A stretch of DNA of 64,000 nucleotides from an uncultured Clostridia bacterium (GTDB lineage: Bacteria > Bacillota > Clostridia > UMGS1810): NCBI GenBank assembly GCA_934463115.1, contig CAKSIN010000001.1, forward strand, positions 164,975 through 228,974. Direction: 5' to 3'. Numbering within the stretch: position 1 is the stretch's first letter; every line of letters starts with the position of its first letter. The notes beneath the pieces were generated by a model that saw only the letters and a program-made list of their open reading frames with translations, was not told the DNA's origin and made no database searches. The position numbers were made by a program, and so were the translations under genes. Below, one piece after another: positions 35,637 through 45,841 of the stretch.

Positions 35637-36175
35637 GCGCTATGTAATGTAGAATTATAGGGAAATATGACGGAAAGGAGCAGTAAAACAATGTTACGGC
35701 ATTTAGAGTATGAGGATTGATATAAATATGAATTTATTAAGGACAAATTTCATAAGATAATTGACTGCATAGATGTATTAGTAGATGAGTTATATGATGA
35801 CTCGTTGAATGACAACGTAGGTCAAAAAGGGATCATCAAACCAACGATGTATTGTGCCGAATTCAAAGTTTGAGGAAAAGTATAAAGAATTTGATACTAA
35901 AATTAGGAAAAGACAAAATTTTGTTGCAAATGGAAGAATAATAAGTGTTGGTATACCTACAAAATGCATTTATAAGTGATATGAGGGTGATACTTTTATT
36001 AAAATTTAACGAATACTCTAAAATTCAACGAAAACTCAAAAATCCAACTTTTACTATAAAAAAAGAAAAGTGCTATCGAGGACAAATCATTCCAAGACGG
36101 CAATTAGAATTATATGATATGGTCTTAAAGATAGGAGAGTATCGCAATACTGCAATATTTGAACGTGTTTACGAT
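35637..36175. other. Gap with broken ORFs
   Basis: About 540 bases between the giant gene and the tRNA-Pro terminator. It contains an ORF broken by an in-frame TGA (35691-35873) and a weak ORF at 35945-36229 that runs through the terminator into tRNA-Pro and is unlikely to be real. Otherwise AT-rich with nothing recognised. Confidence 0.5.
35691..35873 (+). pseudogene. Small ORF broken by in-frame TGA
   Basis: GAAAGGAG is followed by ATG and MLRHLEYED, then TGA, after which the same frame continues YKYEFIKDKFHKIIDCI to a second TGA (61 codons in all). The first TGA replaces what looks like a tryptophan codon. Ordinary nonsense decay is likelier than recoding. Family not recognised. Confidence 0.45.
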
Positions 36176-36213
36176 AAAAAAAAGACCGACTATTCTATCA
36201 AAATAGTCAGTCT
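36176..36213 (-). terminator. Terminator of tRNA-Pro
   Basis: 13-bp stem (36201-36213 with 36182-36194, one mismatch) followed on the minus strand by a run of nine Ts. Confidence 0.85.
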
Positions 36214-36217
36214 TATT

Positions 36218-36293
36218 TGGTCGGAGTGACAGGATTCGAACCTGCGGCATCCTGCTCCCAAAGCAGGCGCGCTACCAACTGCGCTACACCCCG
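36218..36293 (-). tRNA. tRNA-Pro (UGG), intact copy
   Basis: Complete cloverleaf with encoded CCA; acceptor CGGGGTG with CACTCCG, anticodon loop TTTGGGA. Two extra copies of its first 37 nt lie upstream in the same transcript (36453-36489 and 36649-36685). Confidence 0.95.
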
Positions 36294-36452
36294 AAATATT
36301 AAATATGTAAACAAAAGCAGCTCCGCGTTCGGTGTGCTTTGTCCGCCCTTTTGCGGTACCCGAATTTTTAGGACATAAAAATGTCAAAAAATTCGACCGC
36401 TGCGCCTTTTCGCGCTCACTTACTCCGCCACCGGCGGCGTTCGCGCTCAAAG

Positions 36453-36489
36453 CCCAAAGCAGGCGCGCTACCAACTGCGCTACACCCCG
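36453..36489 (-). pseudogene. tRNA-Pro 5' half, copy 2
   Basis: Identical to nt 1-37 of the intact tRNA-Pro, ending just 3' of the TGG anticodon. Confidence 0.85.
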
Positions 36490-36648
36490 AAATATTAAAT
36501 ATGTAAACAAAAGCAGCTCCGCGTTCGGTGTGCTTTGTCCGCCCTTTTGCGGTACCCGAATTTTTAGGACATAAAAATGTCAAAAAATTCGACCGCTGCG
36601 CCTTTTCGCGCTCACTTACTCCGCCACCGGCGGCGTTCACGCTCAAAG

Positions 36649-36685
36649 CCCAAAGCAGGCGCGCTACCAACTGCGCTACACCCCG
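36649..36685 (-). pseudogene. tRNA-Pro 5' half, copy 3 (promoter-proximal)
   Basis: Third identical 37-nt half. It lies about 24 nt downstream of the likely transcription start of the tRNA-Pro promoter, so it would be transcribed first. Confidence 0.85.
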
Positions 36686-36716
36686 AAAATTCACAATTCA
36701 ATAATCACAGACTTAT

Positions 36717-36745
36717 ATTATAAGGTATATATTGCTTGTTTTCAA
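36717..36745 (-). promoter_or_regulatory. Promoter of the tRNA-Pro unit
   Basis: On the minus strand TTGAAA (36745-36740), 17-nt spacer, TATAAT (36722-36717). It stands upstream of the outermost 5' half, so all copies and the intact tRNA would share one transcript of about 500 nt. The rest of 36746-36928 is AT-rich and holds only the glyS promoter. Confidence 0.7.
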
Positions 36746-36866
36746 ACCACAAAATATGTCATATTTCAAAAATATCTCACAATATCGCTGAATATCTTAA
36801 TAATTCGCTGTTTTACTTCTAAATTCACAAAATTAAGAAAAATAATAATAAATTCCGCTGTTTTAC

Positions 36867-36895
36867 TTGACAAATCACTGATTTTCAAATAAACT
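36867..36895 (+). promoter_or_regulatory. Promoter of glycyl-tRNA synthetase gene
   Basis: TTGACA (36867-36872), 17-nt spacer, TAAACT (36890-36895). The leader is too short for a T-box. Confidence 0.6.
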
Positions 36896-36928
36896 ACTAT
36901 ATATGTACATGAGAAAGAAGGTTATGTT

Positions 36929-38320
36929 ATGCTCAATTCAGAAAAGACAATGGAAAAAATCGTTGCTCTGTGCAAAGGCAGAGGATATGTTTATGCTGGT
37001 TCGGAAATATACGGCGGACTTGCCAACACATGGGACTACGGCCCCCTCGGAGTGGAGTTTAAGAATAATGTTAAAAAGGCGTGGTGGAAAAAGTTTATTC
37101 AGGAAACCAATCTTAATGTCGGTCTTGACTGCGCAATTCTGATGAATCCGGAAACATGGGTTGCGTCGGGACACGTAGGCTCGTTCTCTGATCCGCTCAT
37201 GGATTGTAAAGAGTGTAAGGCACGTCACCGCGCCGATAAACTTATAGAGGATTTCGCTCACGAAAAAGGTCAGGATGTTGTTGTAGACGGCTGGTCAAAA
37301 GACGAAATGGAATCCTACATAAAGGATAACGGAATAGTTTGCCCCGTATGCGGCAAGGCGAATTTCACCGATATACGTGAATTTAACCTGATGTTTAAAA
37401 CATTCCAGGGTGTTACCGAGGATTCCTCGTCAACTGTATACCTCCGCCCGGAAACAGCGCAGGGTATATTTGTCAATTTCAAAAACGTGCAGAGGACATC
37501 AAGAAAAAAGATTCCGTTCGGAATAGGTCAGATCGGAAAATCATTTCGAAATGAAATCACCCCCGGAAACTTTACATTCAGGACAAGAGAATTTGAGCAG
37601 ATGGAGCTTGAATTTTTCTGCAAACCCGGAACGGATCTTGAGTGGCACGCATACTGGAAAAAGTATTGCATGGACTTTTTGCTCAGCTTGGGTATTCGTG
37701 AAGAAAATCTTCGTTTCAGAGATCACTCGCCGGAAGAACTTGCATTTTATTCAAACGCTACGGCAGATATTGAGTTTGTTTTCCCGTTTGGCTGGGGCGA
37801 ACTTTGGGGAGTTGCCGACAGAACCGATTATGATTTAAAGCAGCATCAGGAACACAGCGGTCAGAGCCTGGAATATGTGGATCCTGTATCCGGCGAAAAG
37901 TATATTCCGTATTGCATAGAACCGTCGCTCGGAGCCGACAGGGTTGCATTGGCATTTTTGGTAGAGGCATATGACGAAGAGCAAATCGGCGAAAACGACA
38001 GCCGCGTTGTAATGCACCTGCACCCGGCACTTGCACCGGTTAAAGCCGCTGTTTTGCCGTTGTCAAAGAAACTCAGCGAAAAGGCATATGTTTTGTTTGA
38101 ACAGATGTCCAAGAAATTCAACTGCGAATTTGACGAAACAGGAAGCATCGGAAAGCGTTATCGCAGACAGGACGAAATTGGTACACCGTGGTGCATAACA
38201 TATGATTTTGAATCGGAAGAAACCGGTAATGTAACTGTTCGTAACCGCGATACAATGCAGCAGATTACATTGAAAATGGAAGAAGTCATTCCGTATATCG
38301 AAAAGAATCTTGAATTTTAA
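36929..38320 (+). CDS. glyS: Glycine--tRNA ligase, dimeric type
   Basis: Charges tRNA-Gly with glycine. This is the single-chain class II synthetase of the alpha2 (eukaryote-like) type, not the bacterial GlyQ/GlyS tetramer. The 463-residue protein shows class II motifs: [36 protein letters not shown], motif 2 [17 protein letters not shown](EQME) and motif 3 [14 protein letters not shown], plus the anticodon-binding domain from about residue 350 and [20 protein letters not shown] precedes the ATG. Confidence 0.95.
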   Translation: MLNSEKTMEKIVALCKGRGYVYAGSEIYGGLANTWDYGPLGVEFKNNVKKAWWKKFIQETNLNVGLDCAILMNPETWVASGHVGSFSDPLMDCKECKARHRADKLIEDFAHEKGQDVVVDGWSKDEMESYIKDNGIVCPVCGKANFTDIREFNLMFKTFQGVTEDSSSTVYLRPETAQGIFVNFKNVQRTSRKKIPFGIGQIGKSFRNEITPGNFTFRTREFEQMELEFFCKPGTDLEWHAYWKKYCMDFLLSLGIREENLRFRDHSPEELAFYSNATADIEFVFPFGWGELWGVADRTDYDLKQHQEHSGQSLEYVDPVSGEKYIPYCIEPSLGADRVALAFLVEAYDEEQIGENDSRVVMHLHPALAPVKAAVLPLSKKLSEKAYVLFEQMSKKFNCEFDETGSIGKRYRRQDEIGTPWCITYDFESEETGNVTVRNRDTMQQITLKMEEVIPYIEKNLEF

Positions 38321-38349
38321 ACTGTTTTTATGTCATTAAATAGTTAATA

Positions 38350-38398
38350 AAACTCGGCAGATAATTGCATAATAGGCGAATATCTGCCGAGTTTTAAC
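38350..38398 (+). terminator. Terminator of glyS
   Basis: 14-bp perfect stem (38350-38363 with 38381-38394) ending in TTTT. Confidence 0.85.
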
Positions 38399-38458
38399 TT
38401 TGCACGGCAATGCGTTTTAATGCTCTTGATTGTTTGGTTTCGCTAAATATATTTGCAA

Positions 38459-38465
38459 TTCGACA
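38459..38465 (-). promoter_or_regulatory. Possible 0A box upstream of spo0A
   Basis: TTCGACA reads TGTCGAA on the minus strand, the core Spo0A-binding motif. It is about 170 nt before the -35 box, so autoregulation is possible but the distance is long. Confidence 0.4.
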
Positions 38466-38523
38466 TTAAATTACACAATGTGACAAAATATATGGTTTAC
38501 AATAATTGTACAAAAATATTGGT

Positions 38524-38547
38524 ATTTGGACTCAAAATAGTCCAAAT
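38524..38547. promoter_or_regulatory. Palindrome upstream of spo0A
   Basis: Perfect 9-bp inverted repeat ATTTGGACT-N6-AGTCCAAAT, about 85 nt before the spo0A -35 box. Looks like an operator for an unknown regulator. Confidence 0.45.
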
Positions 38548-38631
38548 GGTCAACAAAAAATTGGTTTTTTTGTCCTTTGCCGTAAAATAACGGGGATTTA
38601 GTGCAGATATTGGCAAGTTTTTCGCAAAACA

Positions 38632-38660
38632 TTGTAAGCCGATTTTTGGTGGTTTATAAT
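38632..38660 (+). promoter_or_regulatory. Promoter of spo0A
   Basis: TTGTAA (38632-38637), 17-nt spacer, TATAAT (38655-38660). Confidence 0.65.
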
Positions 38661-38708
38661 ATATTCATAACTTTACAAAGTATATTAAATTTTTGGGAGG
38701 CAATGTAA

Positions 38709-39488
38709 GTGAAAAACAGAAAAAGAATACTGATTGTGGATGATAACAAGGATTTTTGTGAAAAAGTGAAGGATTATCTCGATATGAATGAGTGCTTTGA
38801 GGTTGTGGGGACAGCATACGACGGCAAAATCGGATATGAAATGGCACTTGAAACGAAACCGGATATCTTGCTTACGGATATAGTCATGCCTGTTATGGAC
38901 GGTCTGACACTGCTCAACCGTATAAACAAAAGCACCATAATCAGTAACAAGCCAAAGACAATTGTATTTTCGTCGACCGGCTATGATTCAATAATATCAA
39001 ACGCTATGCGTCTCGGAGCGGACTTTTACTTCATAAAGCCGTTTGAAATGAGCGCACTTGAAGAAAGAATTGCAGAAGTATTGTCCAAACGCGATGAAAA
39101 GAATGCAGGTTCGGTTCGCTCTGCATCGGGAAGCAATGACGTTGAAACAAATATAACCAAGTACATACAGCAGCTCGGTGTACCGGCTCATATTAAAGGA
39201 TATCAGTACATCCGCGATGCAATTATGATGGTTATTGAGGATATGGACGCGATTAATTCTATTACAAAGTTTTTGTATCCGACGGTTGCACGCCACTATA
39301 ACACAACATCGTCACGTGTGGAGCGTGCAATTCGTCACGCAATAGAGGTCGCATGGGACAGAGGTAATCCGGATATACTTAACGAGCTGTTCGGATACAC
39401 CATACTCGGAAGCAAGGGTAAACCGACAAACAGCGAATTTATTGCAATGATTGCAGATAAAATCCGCCTGGATATGAAGGTTAGTTAA
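38709..39488 (+). CDS. spo0A: Sporulation master regulator Spo0A
   Basis: Response regulator that, when phosphorylated, starts sporulation. The 259-residue protein has a receiver domain with the acidic pair DD (residues 11-12, IVDDNKD), the phosphorylated aspartate in [12 protein letters not shown], the S/T in VFSSTGYD and K in FIKPFEM. The C-terminal Spo0A DNA-binding domain is unmistakable ([46 protein letters not shown]). Start: GTG with GGGAGG 8 nt upstream; an ATG-TAA start-stop lies between them. No spoIVB precedes it here, unlike in many relatives. Confidence 0.97.
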   Translation: MKNRKRILIVDDNKDFCEKVKDYLDMNECFEVVGTAYDGKIGYEMALETKPDILLTDIVMPVMDGLTLLNRINKSTIISNKPKTIVFSSTGYDSIISNAMRLGADFYFIKPFEMSALEERIAEVLSKRDEKNAGSVRSASGSNDVETNITKYIQQLGVPAHIKGYQYIRDAIMMVIEDMDAINSITKFLYPTVARHYNTTSSRVERAIRHAIEVAWDRGNPDILNELFGYTILGSKGKPTNSEFIAMIADKIRLDMKVS

Positions 39489-39510
39489 TAACGGATTTTC
39501 GAATATAAAA

Positions 39511-39551
39511 AATGCGCTGCCGGTGCAAAAATGTCACCGGAGCGCTTTTTT
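39511..39551. terminator. Bidirectional terminator between spo0A and malQ
   Basis: Stem GCGCT..CCGGTG (39514-39525) with CACCGG.AGCGC (39535-39545), A-run on the left and T-run on the right, serving the two convergent genes. Confidence 0.8.
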
Positions 39552-39566
39552 ATATGAATTGGGAAT

Positions 39567-41000
39567 TTATCTCCTGTATATGTGGTTAAAGTGCCTGAAT
39601 TTTTCGCGGTTAATGCTGTTCAGCTGGTCGCGCGTTATGCGGAATTGCCAGTTTCCGTCGGCTTTTCCGGGAATGTTGAGCCGCGTATCCGAGCCATATC
39701 CGAGCAAATCCTGAATCGGGAAAATTACAAGCGGCGAGTTGCTCACATAAATTGAGCGCAGAATGCTGTCGTACCCGTGATTCCAGTCGGGATCTGTGTA
39801 ACCGCAGTAGTCGAGCATTTCGCGGCGGTTTTGTTCGCTCAGTTCCCACACGTAGCCGAGAAGTGTGTTGTTGTCGTGTGTTCCCGTGTACGCTACACAG
39901 TGCGAATCATAGTTGTGCGGCATGTGCGGATTGTCGTAGTCGCCGAGGAACCCAAACTGGAACACGCGCATTCCGGGGAATCCGCTGTATTTAACAAGCG
40001 CGGTTACATCTTCCGTTATATTCCCGAGGTCTTCGGCAATTATAAGCTTTTCGCCGCGTACGGCGTTTATGGCATCTACAAATTTTTTGCCGGGGCCCTT
40101 TTTCCATTCACCCTCAGCTGCTGTTTTGGCATTGCCCGGAACACTCCAGTATGATTCTATGCCGCGGAAGTGGTCTATACGCACTCCGTCAAACATAGAA
40201 AACATATGTCTGAGTCGGTCTATCCACCAGGAATATCCGTCTTTTTCCATTATATCCCAGTTGTACAGCGGATTCCCCCAGAGCTGCCCGTCTTTGCAAA
40301 AATAGTCCGGCGGCACACCGGCAACACATTTCGGTTTGTTGTCATCGGTGAGTTCAAACATTTCGCGGTTCGCCCAAACATCGGCACTGTCAAAAGATAC
40401 GTATATCGGAATATCGCCAATGATTTTTATTCCTTTTGAGTTTGCGTATATTTTTATATCCGCCCACTGCATGAAAAATTCATACTGAATGAATTTCCAC
40501 ATAAAAAGGATTGTCGGATCGATTTCGGTGTTAGTCCATTCCGTCCACGGCTTTTCGCCGTTTGCACTTTTCAGTGCCATAAATTCGCAAAACTGTTTAA
40601 TATATTTGTGATTTTCCGCAAATTCTTCTATTTCGCTGCGGTTCGTTGCCCTCTCCGACGCTTTTTTCAATGTGTCAAAGCGCGTGTGGTACAGCCTGGT
40701 AAATTCACAGCTGTACGGCTGCTGCTGGCGGCATTCGTTAAGTTCATCATCCGTCAAAAGTCCCTTGTTGCGCAATATTTTCAAATCCACAAAATACGGA
40801 TTTCCGCCGAACGCACTGTATGACTTGTACGGTGAATTACATTCATCTACCATGCAAAACGGCAGTACCTGCCACCATGTAAATCCGGTGTCGCTCAAAA
40901 AATCGATAAACTGCTTTGTTTCTTCGCCGAAGCTGCCTATTGAATAGTCGTTGAACAATGATGACACATGCATAAGCACTCCGCTGCTTCTTTTTATCAT
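39567..41000 (-). CDS. malQ: 4-alpha-glucanotransferase (amylomaltase, GH77)
   Basis: Disproportionates malto-oligosaccharides, working with glycogen or starch breakdown. 477 aa from the ATG at 41000, which has GGAGGG 9 nt upstream; an ATG at 41009 is too close to that site. GH77 signs are RSSGVLMHVSSLFNDYSIG, the nucleophile region DGVRIDHFRGIESYW, the acid/base in LIIAEDLGNIT and YTGTHDNNTLLGY. It is alone on its strand and away from the glg operon. Confidence 0.94.
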   Translation of the reverse strand: MIKRSSGVLMHVSSLFNDYSIGSFGEETKQFIDFLSDTGFTWWQVLPFCMVDECNSPYKSYSAFGGNPYFVDLKILRNKGLLTDDELNECRQQQPYSCEFTRLYHTRFDTLKKASERATNRSEIEEFAENHKYIKQFCEFMALKSANGEKPWTEWTNTEIDPTILFMWKFIQYEFFMQWADIKIYANSKGIKIIGDIPIYVSFDSADVWANREMFELTDDNKPKCVAGVPPDYFCKDGQLWGNPLYNWDIMEKDGYSWWIDRLRHMFSMFDGVRIDHFRGIESYWSVPGNAKTAAEGEWKKGPGKKFVDAINAVRGEKLIIAEDLGNITEDVTALVKYSGFPGMRVFQFGFLGDYDNPHMPHNYDSHCVAYTGTHDNNTLLGYVWELSEQNRREMLDYCGYTDPDWNHGYDSILRSIYVSNSPLVIFPIQDLLGYGSDTRLNIPGKADGNWQFRITRDQLNSINREKFRHFNHIYRR

Positions 41001-41024
41001 ATCAATCATCCCTCCGCATTAAAA

Positions 41025-41969
41025 TTAAATATCAACTCTGTTTCGCGTTTCGCCATTCAGAAAACTTTGCATGTTCGCAATCATTTCTTCAAAGCAGCGT
41101 TTGCGCGCTTCGTAAGCACCCCATGCCATGTGAGGTGTCAGACATACATTGTTTTGCCCTTTGATACCAAAATACGGGCTGCTTTCTTTAAACGGCTCTG
41201 TTGAATACACATCGCTGCCGAGATAAATTTTTTGCTCTTTTGCAGCTCTGCACAGCGCCGCCTCGTCGGCAACGGCTCCGCGTGCGGCATTCACAAACAC
41301 GACATTGCTCTTCATCATTGCTATTCTGTCGGCGCTGATTATTCCGCGCGTTTGATCGCTGAGCGGCAGGTGAACCGAAATAATATCCGATTCTTTCATA
41401 AGAGTATCGATATCAACGCATTTCACAGCGTTGGTTTCGTGCCTTTTGAATGCAATAACTCTGCATCCGAATGCCCTTGCAACATCTGCCACGTGAGCGC
41501 CGATATTTCCGTAGCCGACTATTCCCCATGTCATGGAGTTGAGTTCATGAAACACGGGTTCAAGTTTGTTTGCGGTATTCCCTGCCGAGTAGCTGCCGTC
41601 CGATACAAAATTTGTGTATTCTTTCATTCTGTTTATCAGGCACAAAACGATTGAAACAGTAATCTGAGCCACACTGTATGTGGAATATCCCGGAACATTG
41701 CAGACTGCAATTGAGTGTTCGCGGCAGTAGTCAATGTCGATATTGTCGTAGCCGGTTGCCGCTTCGCATATAAGTTTAAGCGGTTTGGCATACCGCAGAT
41801 TTTCCGGAGTTAGCCGGACTTTGTTTACAAAAATCACATCGGCATCTGCAATTCTGTCCGCAACCTGTTCGGGAGCCGATGCGTCGTAGGATACAACATC
41901 CGATTCAAGCGGAATTGAAATATCGAGATCCGCTCCGAGAGTTGCCCTGTCGAGTATAACTATTTTCAT
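41025..41969 (-). CDS. D-2-hydroxyacid dehydrogenase
   Basis: NAD-dependent reductase or dehydrogenase of 2-hydroxyacids, related to glycerate and lactate dehydrogenases. The 314-residue protein has the Rossmann motif VGYGNIGAHVADVARAFG, the catalytic R in FVNAARGAVADE, and the final histidine in LTPHMAWGAYEA. AAGGGTGATT precedes the ATG at 41969; the frame is open farther upstream but without a good site. Glycerate dehydrogenase (HprA)-like is the nearest reading. Overlap with malQ is absent (24 nt gap), so the two may share a transcript. Confidence 0.87.
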   Translation of the reverse strand: MKIVILDRATLGADLDISIPLESDVVSYDASAPEQVADRIADADVIFVNKVRLTPENLRYAKPLKLICEAATGYDNIDIDYCREHSIAVCNVPGYSTYSVAQITVSIVLCLINRMKEYTNFVSDGSYSAGNTANKLEPVFHELNSMTWGIVGYGNIGAHVADVARAFGCRVIAFKRHETNAVKCVDIDTLMKESDIISVHLPLSDQTRGIISADRIAMMKSNVVFVNAARGAVADEAALCRAAKEQKIYLGSDVYSTEPFKESSPYFGIKGQNNVCLTPHMAWGAYEARKRCFEEMIANMQSFLNGETRNRVDI

Positions 41970-42106
41970 GTAATCACCCTTTGCAATGAATGTGCTTTTA
42001 AATTGCTCATGAGGATATTGTACCACGAAAGTAAATTTATTACAATACTTTTGTTGGTTTGCTAAAACTCGTAGTAACGACCTGTGTGTCGTTCCGTTTG
42101 TTTCCT

Positions 42107-43126
42107 TTACTCTCCCATTGTACTCAAATGTTCATCATATGTTTTTGTAAATATATGGCTCCCGTCCTTTTTCTTTTCGTCCGTATGGTAATACAGCCAC
42201 TCGTGCGATTCCGGATAGAGAGCCGCCCGCAGTGACGACATCCCCGGGTTGCATATTGCACCGGCAGGAAGTCCTTTATTTTTGTATGTGTTGTACGGAG
42301 AATCACTGTTCAAATCGGATTTGTATATCGTCTGCCTGTCGTACATTCCATTTGTTGCGGCATACACCACACATGCGTCAATCTGCAGGAGCATTCCCTT
42401 TTTCAGCCTATTTTCGATTACCCCGGCAATTTTCGGTCGCTCCGATTCCACACGCGCTTCTTTTTCTATCATAGATGCTTTAATAACCGTTTCCGTAATA
42501 TTGTTTCGGCTGTCGGTGAGCGAAAAATAATTTTTTTCAAACTCGCCGAGCATCTTTTCCACAACACTGTGCGCGTCCGTTCCCTTGAAAAATTCGTATG
42601 TGTTCGGAAACAGATACCCCTGCAGCTTGTACTTTGCATTCGGCACATTCACACTTTTTAAAAAGTCAAACTTGTCATCGTAGCTGTCACCGAGTGCGGC
42701 ATAAAATTCGTCGGCTGTGCACACACCCTCCTTTTCGAGCATAGCGCCCATTTGTTCTGCAGAATAACCCTCGGGAAATGTGACCTTGACCGTAGCTTCA
42801 TTGTACGGTGTTTCGGCAATTGTTTTAATCATTTGCTTCATATTCATGGAGCGGCTGAGTCTGAACGTGCCGTAGTTTAAGCGCGACGCATACTCGGATG
42901 CGCGCACCTTTGCACTGAAAACGGCTTTGCTGTGTATCAGCTTGTTTTGCTTGAGAATATCGCCGATTTGCCTGACCGACGCACCCTGCGGTATCTCCAC
43001 CGTTACGGTCGATTTGTCTTTCGAAAGCGGTATTCCGGCAATTTCTTTTGCCGTCGGCAAAATTGCAATGATGATCGCCGCTGCAATCAATAATACAACA
43101 ATTTTTTTGAAATTTTCTCTTTTCAT
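42107..43126 (-). CDS. mltG: Endolytic murein transglycosylase MltG
   Basis: Cleaves nascent peptidoglycan strands in the membrane and sets glycan length. The 339-residue protein has one N-terminal membrane anchor (IVVLLIAAAIIIAIL, residues 9-23), a LysM-like segment (VEIPQGASVRQIGDILKQN) and the YceG domain with the catalytic glutamate in ASMIEKEARVESER and the conserved LQIDACVVYA and PYNTYKNKGLPAGAICNPG. Confidence 0.93.
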   Translation of the reverse strand: MKRENFKKIVVLLIAAAIIIAILPTAKEIAGIPLSKDKSTVTVEIPQGASVRQIGDILKQNKLIHSKAVFSAKVRASEYASRLNYGTFRLSRSMNMKQMIKTIAETPYNEATVKVTFPEGYSAEQMGAMLEKEGVCTADEFYAALGDSYDDKFDFLKSVNVPNAKYKLQGYLFPNTYEFFKGTDAHSVVEKMLGEFEKNYFSLTDSRNNITETVIKASMIEKEARVESERPKIAGVIENRLKKGMLLQIDACVVYAATNGMYDRQTIYKSDLNSDSPYNTYKNKGLPAGAICNPGMSSLRAALYPESHEWLYYHTDEKKKDGSHIFTKTYDEHLSTMGE

Positions 43127-43230
43127 ATCGGTAAATTCCTTTTATGTTTTTTTATATTTTAACATATTAAACCAAAAAATGCAAATTTTGATGTTTTTTG
43201 AGATAAAATATTAAAAAGTCGAAAAAAGCC

Positions 43231-43259
43231 TTGACATAACCGCGCAAAAATTATACAAT
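43231..43259 (+). promoter_or_regulatory. Promoter of pyrG
   Basis: TTGACA (43231-43236), 17-nt spacer, TACAAT (43254-43259). A small GCGCC-TGTAT-GGCGC hairpin (43284-43298) lies in the leader, without a T-run. Confidence 0.7.
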
Positions 43260-43307
43260 AGAATAGTATGTGAATTAAATCAGAGCGCCTGTATGGCGCG
43301 GATATAA

Positions 43308-44936
<1,629 letters not shown>

Positions 44937-44965
44937 ATCGCGGTTTTGCCGTGTGAAGCACCCAC

Positions 44966-45241
44966 ACCATTAGGCTCCCTCTTCGAGGAAATCGTCGCCG
45001 ATAGGCGGCGCCCGCCATTAGGCTCCCTTCGAGGTGACTGTCAACGATAGGTGACACCCGCCATTAGGCTCCCTTCGAGGTGACTGTCAACGATAGGTGA
45101 CACCCACCATTAGGCTCCCTCCCCCGAGGGAGCTGTCAGCGTTAGCTGACTGAGGGAGTTATGTCAAACCACACAACTTTGTTTGATATTTCAATCGCAC
45201 GGTGTGATGTAAACTCCCTCCGAGGATGCTTGCGCATCCCC
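44966..45241 (+). repeat. Tandem palindromic repeats left of DUF559 gene
   Basis: Four degenerate units each starting CCATTAGGCTCCCT: 44966-45013, then two identical 46-bp units (45014-45059, 45060-45105), then a longer one that begins the 136-bp direct repeat (45106-45241). Units contain short perfect hairpins such as GTCAGC-N4-GCTGAC. No gene. Confidence 0.85.
45106..45241 (+). repeat. 136-bp direct repeat, left copy
   Basis: 135 of 136 positions match 46073-46208. It includes a GAGGGAGC foldback, the GTCAGC/GCTGAC hairpin and GGATGC-N4-GCATCC-type sequence. The copies bracket the DUF559 gene. Confidence 0.9.
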
Positions 45242-45475
45242 TATCTCATCTTCGATTCGGTCAGCGATAAACGCATGCCACCGGCATGCATCGCCCCTCG
45301 GTGATGGAGGCAAAAAGAAAAGACTTCCTCGACAAGCAATGGCGGCTCCCTCTCCGGGAACCGACCGCGTTAGCCGGCACCATACATTTGGCTCCCTCCC
45401 TGAGGGAGCTGTCAGCGATAGCTGACTGAGGGAGTTTGACCAAGCAACCATGTAAATAAAGGAGAATACAATAAG
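45242..45475 (+). repeat. Repeat mosaic before DUF559 gene
   Basis: Contains the perfect hairpin GCATGCC-ACC-GGCATGC (45274-45290), a segment (about 45242-45320) that recurs at 45933-46005 and in part at 46256, and another GAGGGAGCTGTCAGC unit at 45395-45435. No coding sequence. Confidence 0.75.
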
Positions 45476-45841
45476 GTGTCTTTAAAGTACAACGGAAGTA
45501 TTATCTCAAAAGCAAAGGAACTTCGCAAAAATTTGACAAGACAAGAAAATCATTTGTGGTATGACTTTTTAAGAGCATATCCTGTGAGATTTCAGCGCCA
45601 AAAGACGATTGACGGATTTATTGCGGATTTTTATTGTCACAAGGCAAGGCTGGTAATTGAACTCGACGGCAGCCAGCATTACACGGAAGAAGGACACGCA
45701 TATGATGAAGAAAGAACAAAAGTGTTAAATAAATATAGTTTAGAAGTGTTGAGATTTTCGAATCTTGATGTAGATAGGAATTTTGCCGGAGTATGTATGA
45801 TGATTGATAATAAAATTAAAGAGAGAATGCAAAGTTTGTAG
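45476..45841 (+). CDS. DUF559 endonuclease-domain protein (Vsr-like fold)
   Basis: A 121-residue protein of the DUF559 family, related to very-short-patch-repair endonucleases of the PD-(D/E)XK fold. Seen are LTRQENHLWYDFLRAYPVRF, the nuclease core FIADFYCHKARLVIELDG, then SQHYTEEGHAYDEERT and EVLRFSN. The aspartate of IADF and the E-x-D of IELDG are the expected metal ligands. Start: GTG at 45476 with GGAG about 11 nt upstream. It sits alone inside palindromic repeats that also occur beyond the next gene. No partner methylase is present, so a restriction role is unlikely; a repeat-mobilising role is a hypothesis. Confidence 0.87.
   Translation: MSLKYNGSIISKAKELRKNLTRQENHLWYDFLRAYPVRFQRQKTIDGFIADFYCHKARLVIELDGSQHYTEEGHAYDEERTKVLNKYSLEVLRFSNLDVDRNFAGVCMMIDNKIKERMQSL

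Larger units (their letters stand above)
36257..36688 (-). repeat. 196-bp tandem repeat built on the tRNA-Pro 5' half
   Basis: Two full 196-bp units (36257-36452 and 36453-36648, 195 of 196 identical) plus a 40-bp partial third. Each unit is the first 37 nt of tRNA-Pro, through the anticodon, joined to 159 nt of non-coding sequence with several hairpins, one of them an A/T-rich foldback with GACAT-AAAA-ATGTC at its centre. The pattern is what results when a 196-bp piece ending in a copy of the tRNA 5' half is inserted twice in the anticodon loop. Confidence 0.9.

Noticed and set aside
35945..36229. 94-codon plus-strand ORF
   Set aside because: Starts without a ribosome site and its end runs through the tRNA-Pro terminator and into the tRNA gene; no recognisable motif.
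36416..36694. Minus-strand ORFs (RSNFLTFLCPKNSGTAKGR...) across the tRNA-Pro repeats
   Set aside because: They are translations of the tandem repeat and tRNA halves, repeated identically in both units, with no start signals.
36700..36928. T-box riboswitch before glycyl-tRNA synthetase
   Set aside because: The promoter at 36867-36895 leaves about 27 nt of leader, with no T-box motif and no antiterminator or terminator pair.
45014..45105. Two identical 46-bp tandem units that could suggest a CRISPR start
   Set aside because: There are no unique spacers between them, the units drift on both sides, and no cas gene is present. They belong to the DUF559-associated palindromic repeats.
45476..45841. 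Restriction or Vsr repair enzyme role for the DUF559 protein
   Set aside because: There is no DNA methyltransferase nearby and the protein is surrounded by repeats rather than by a restriction-modification operon.
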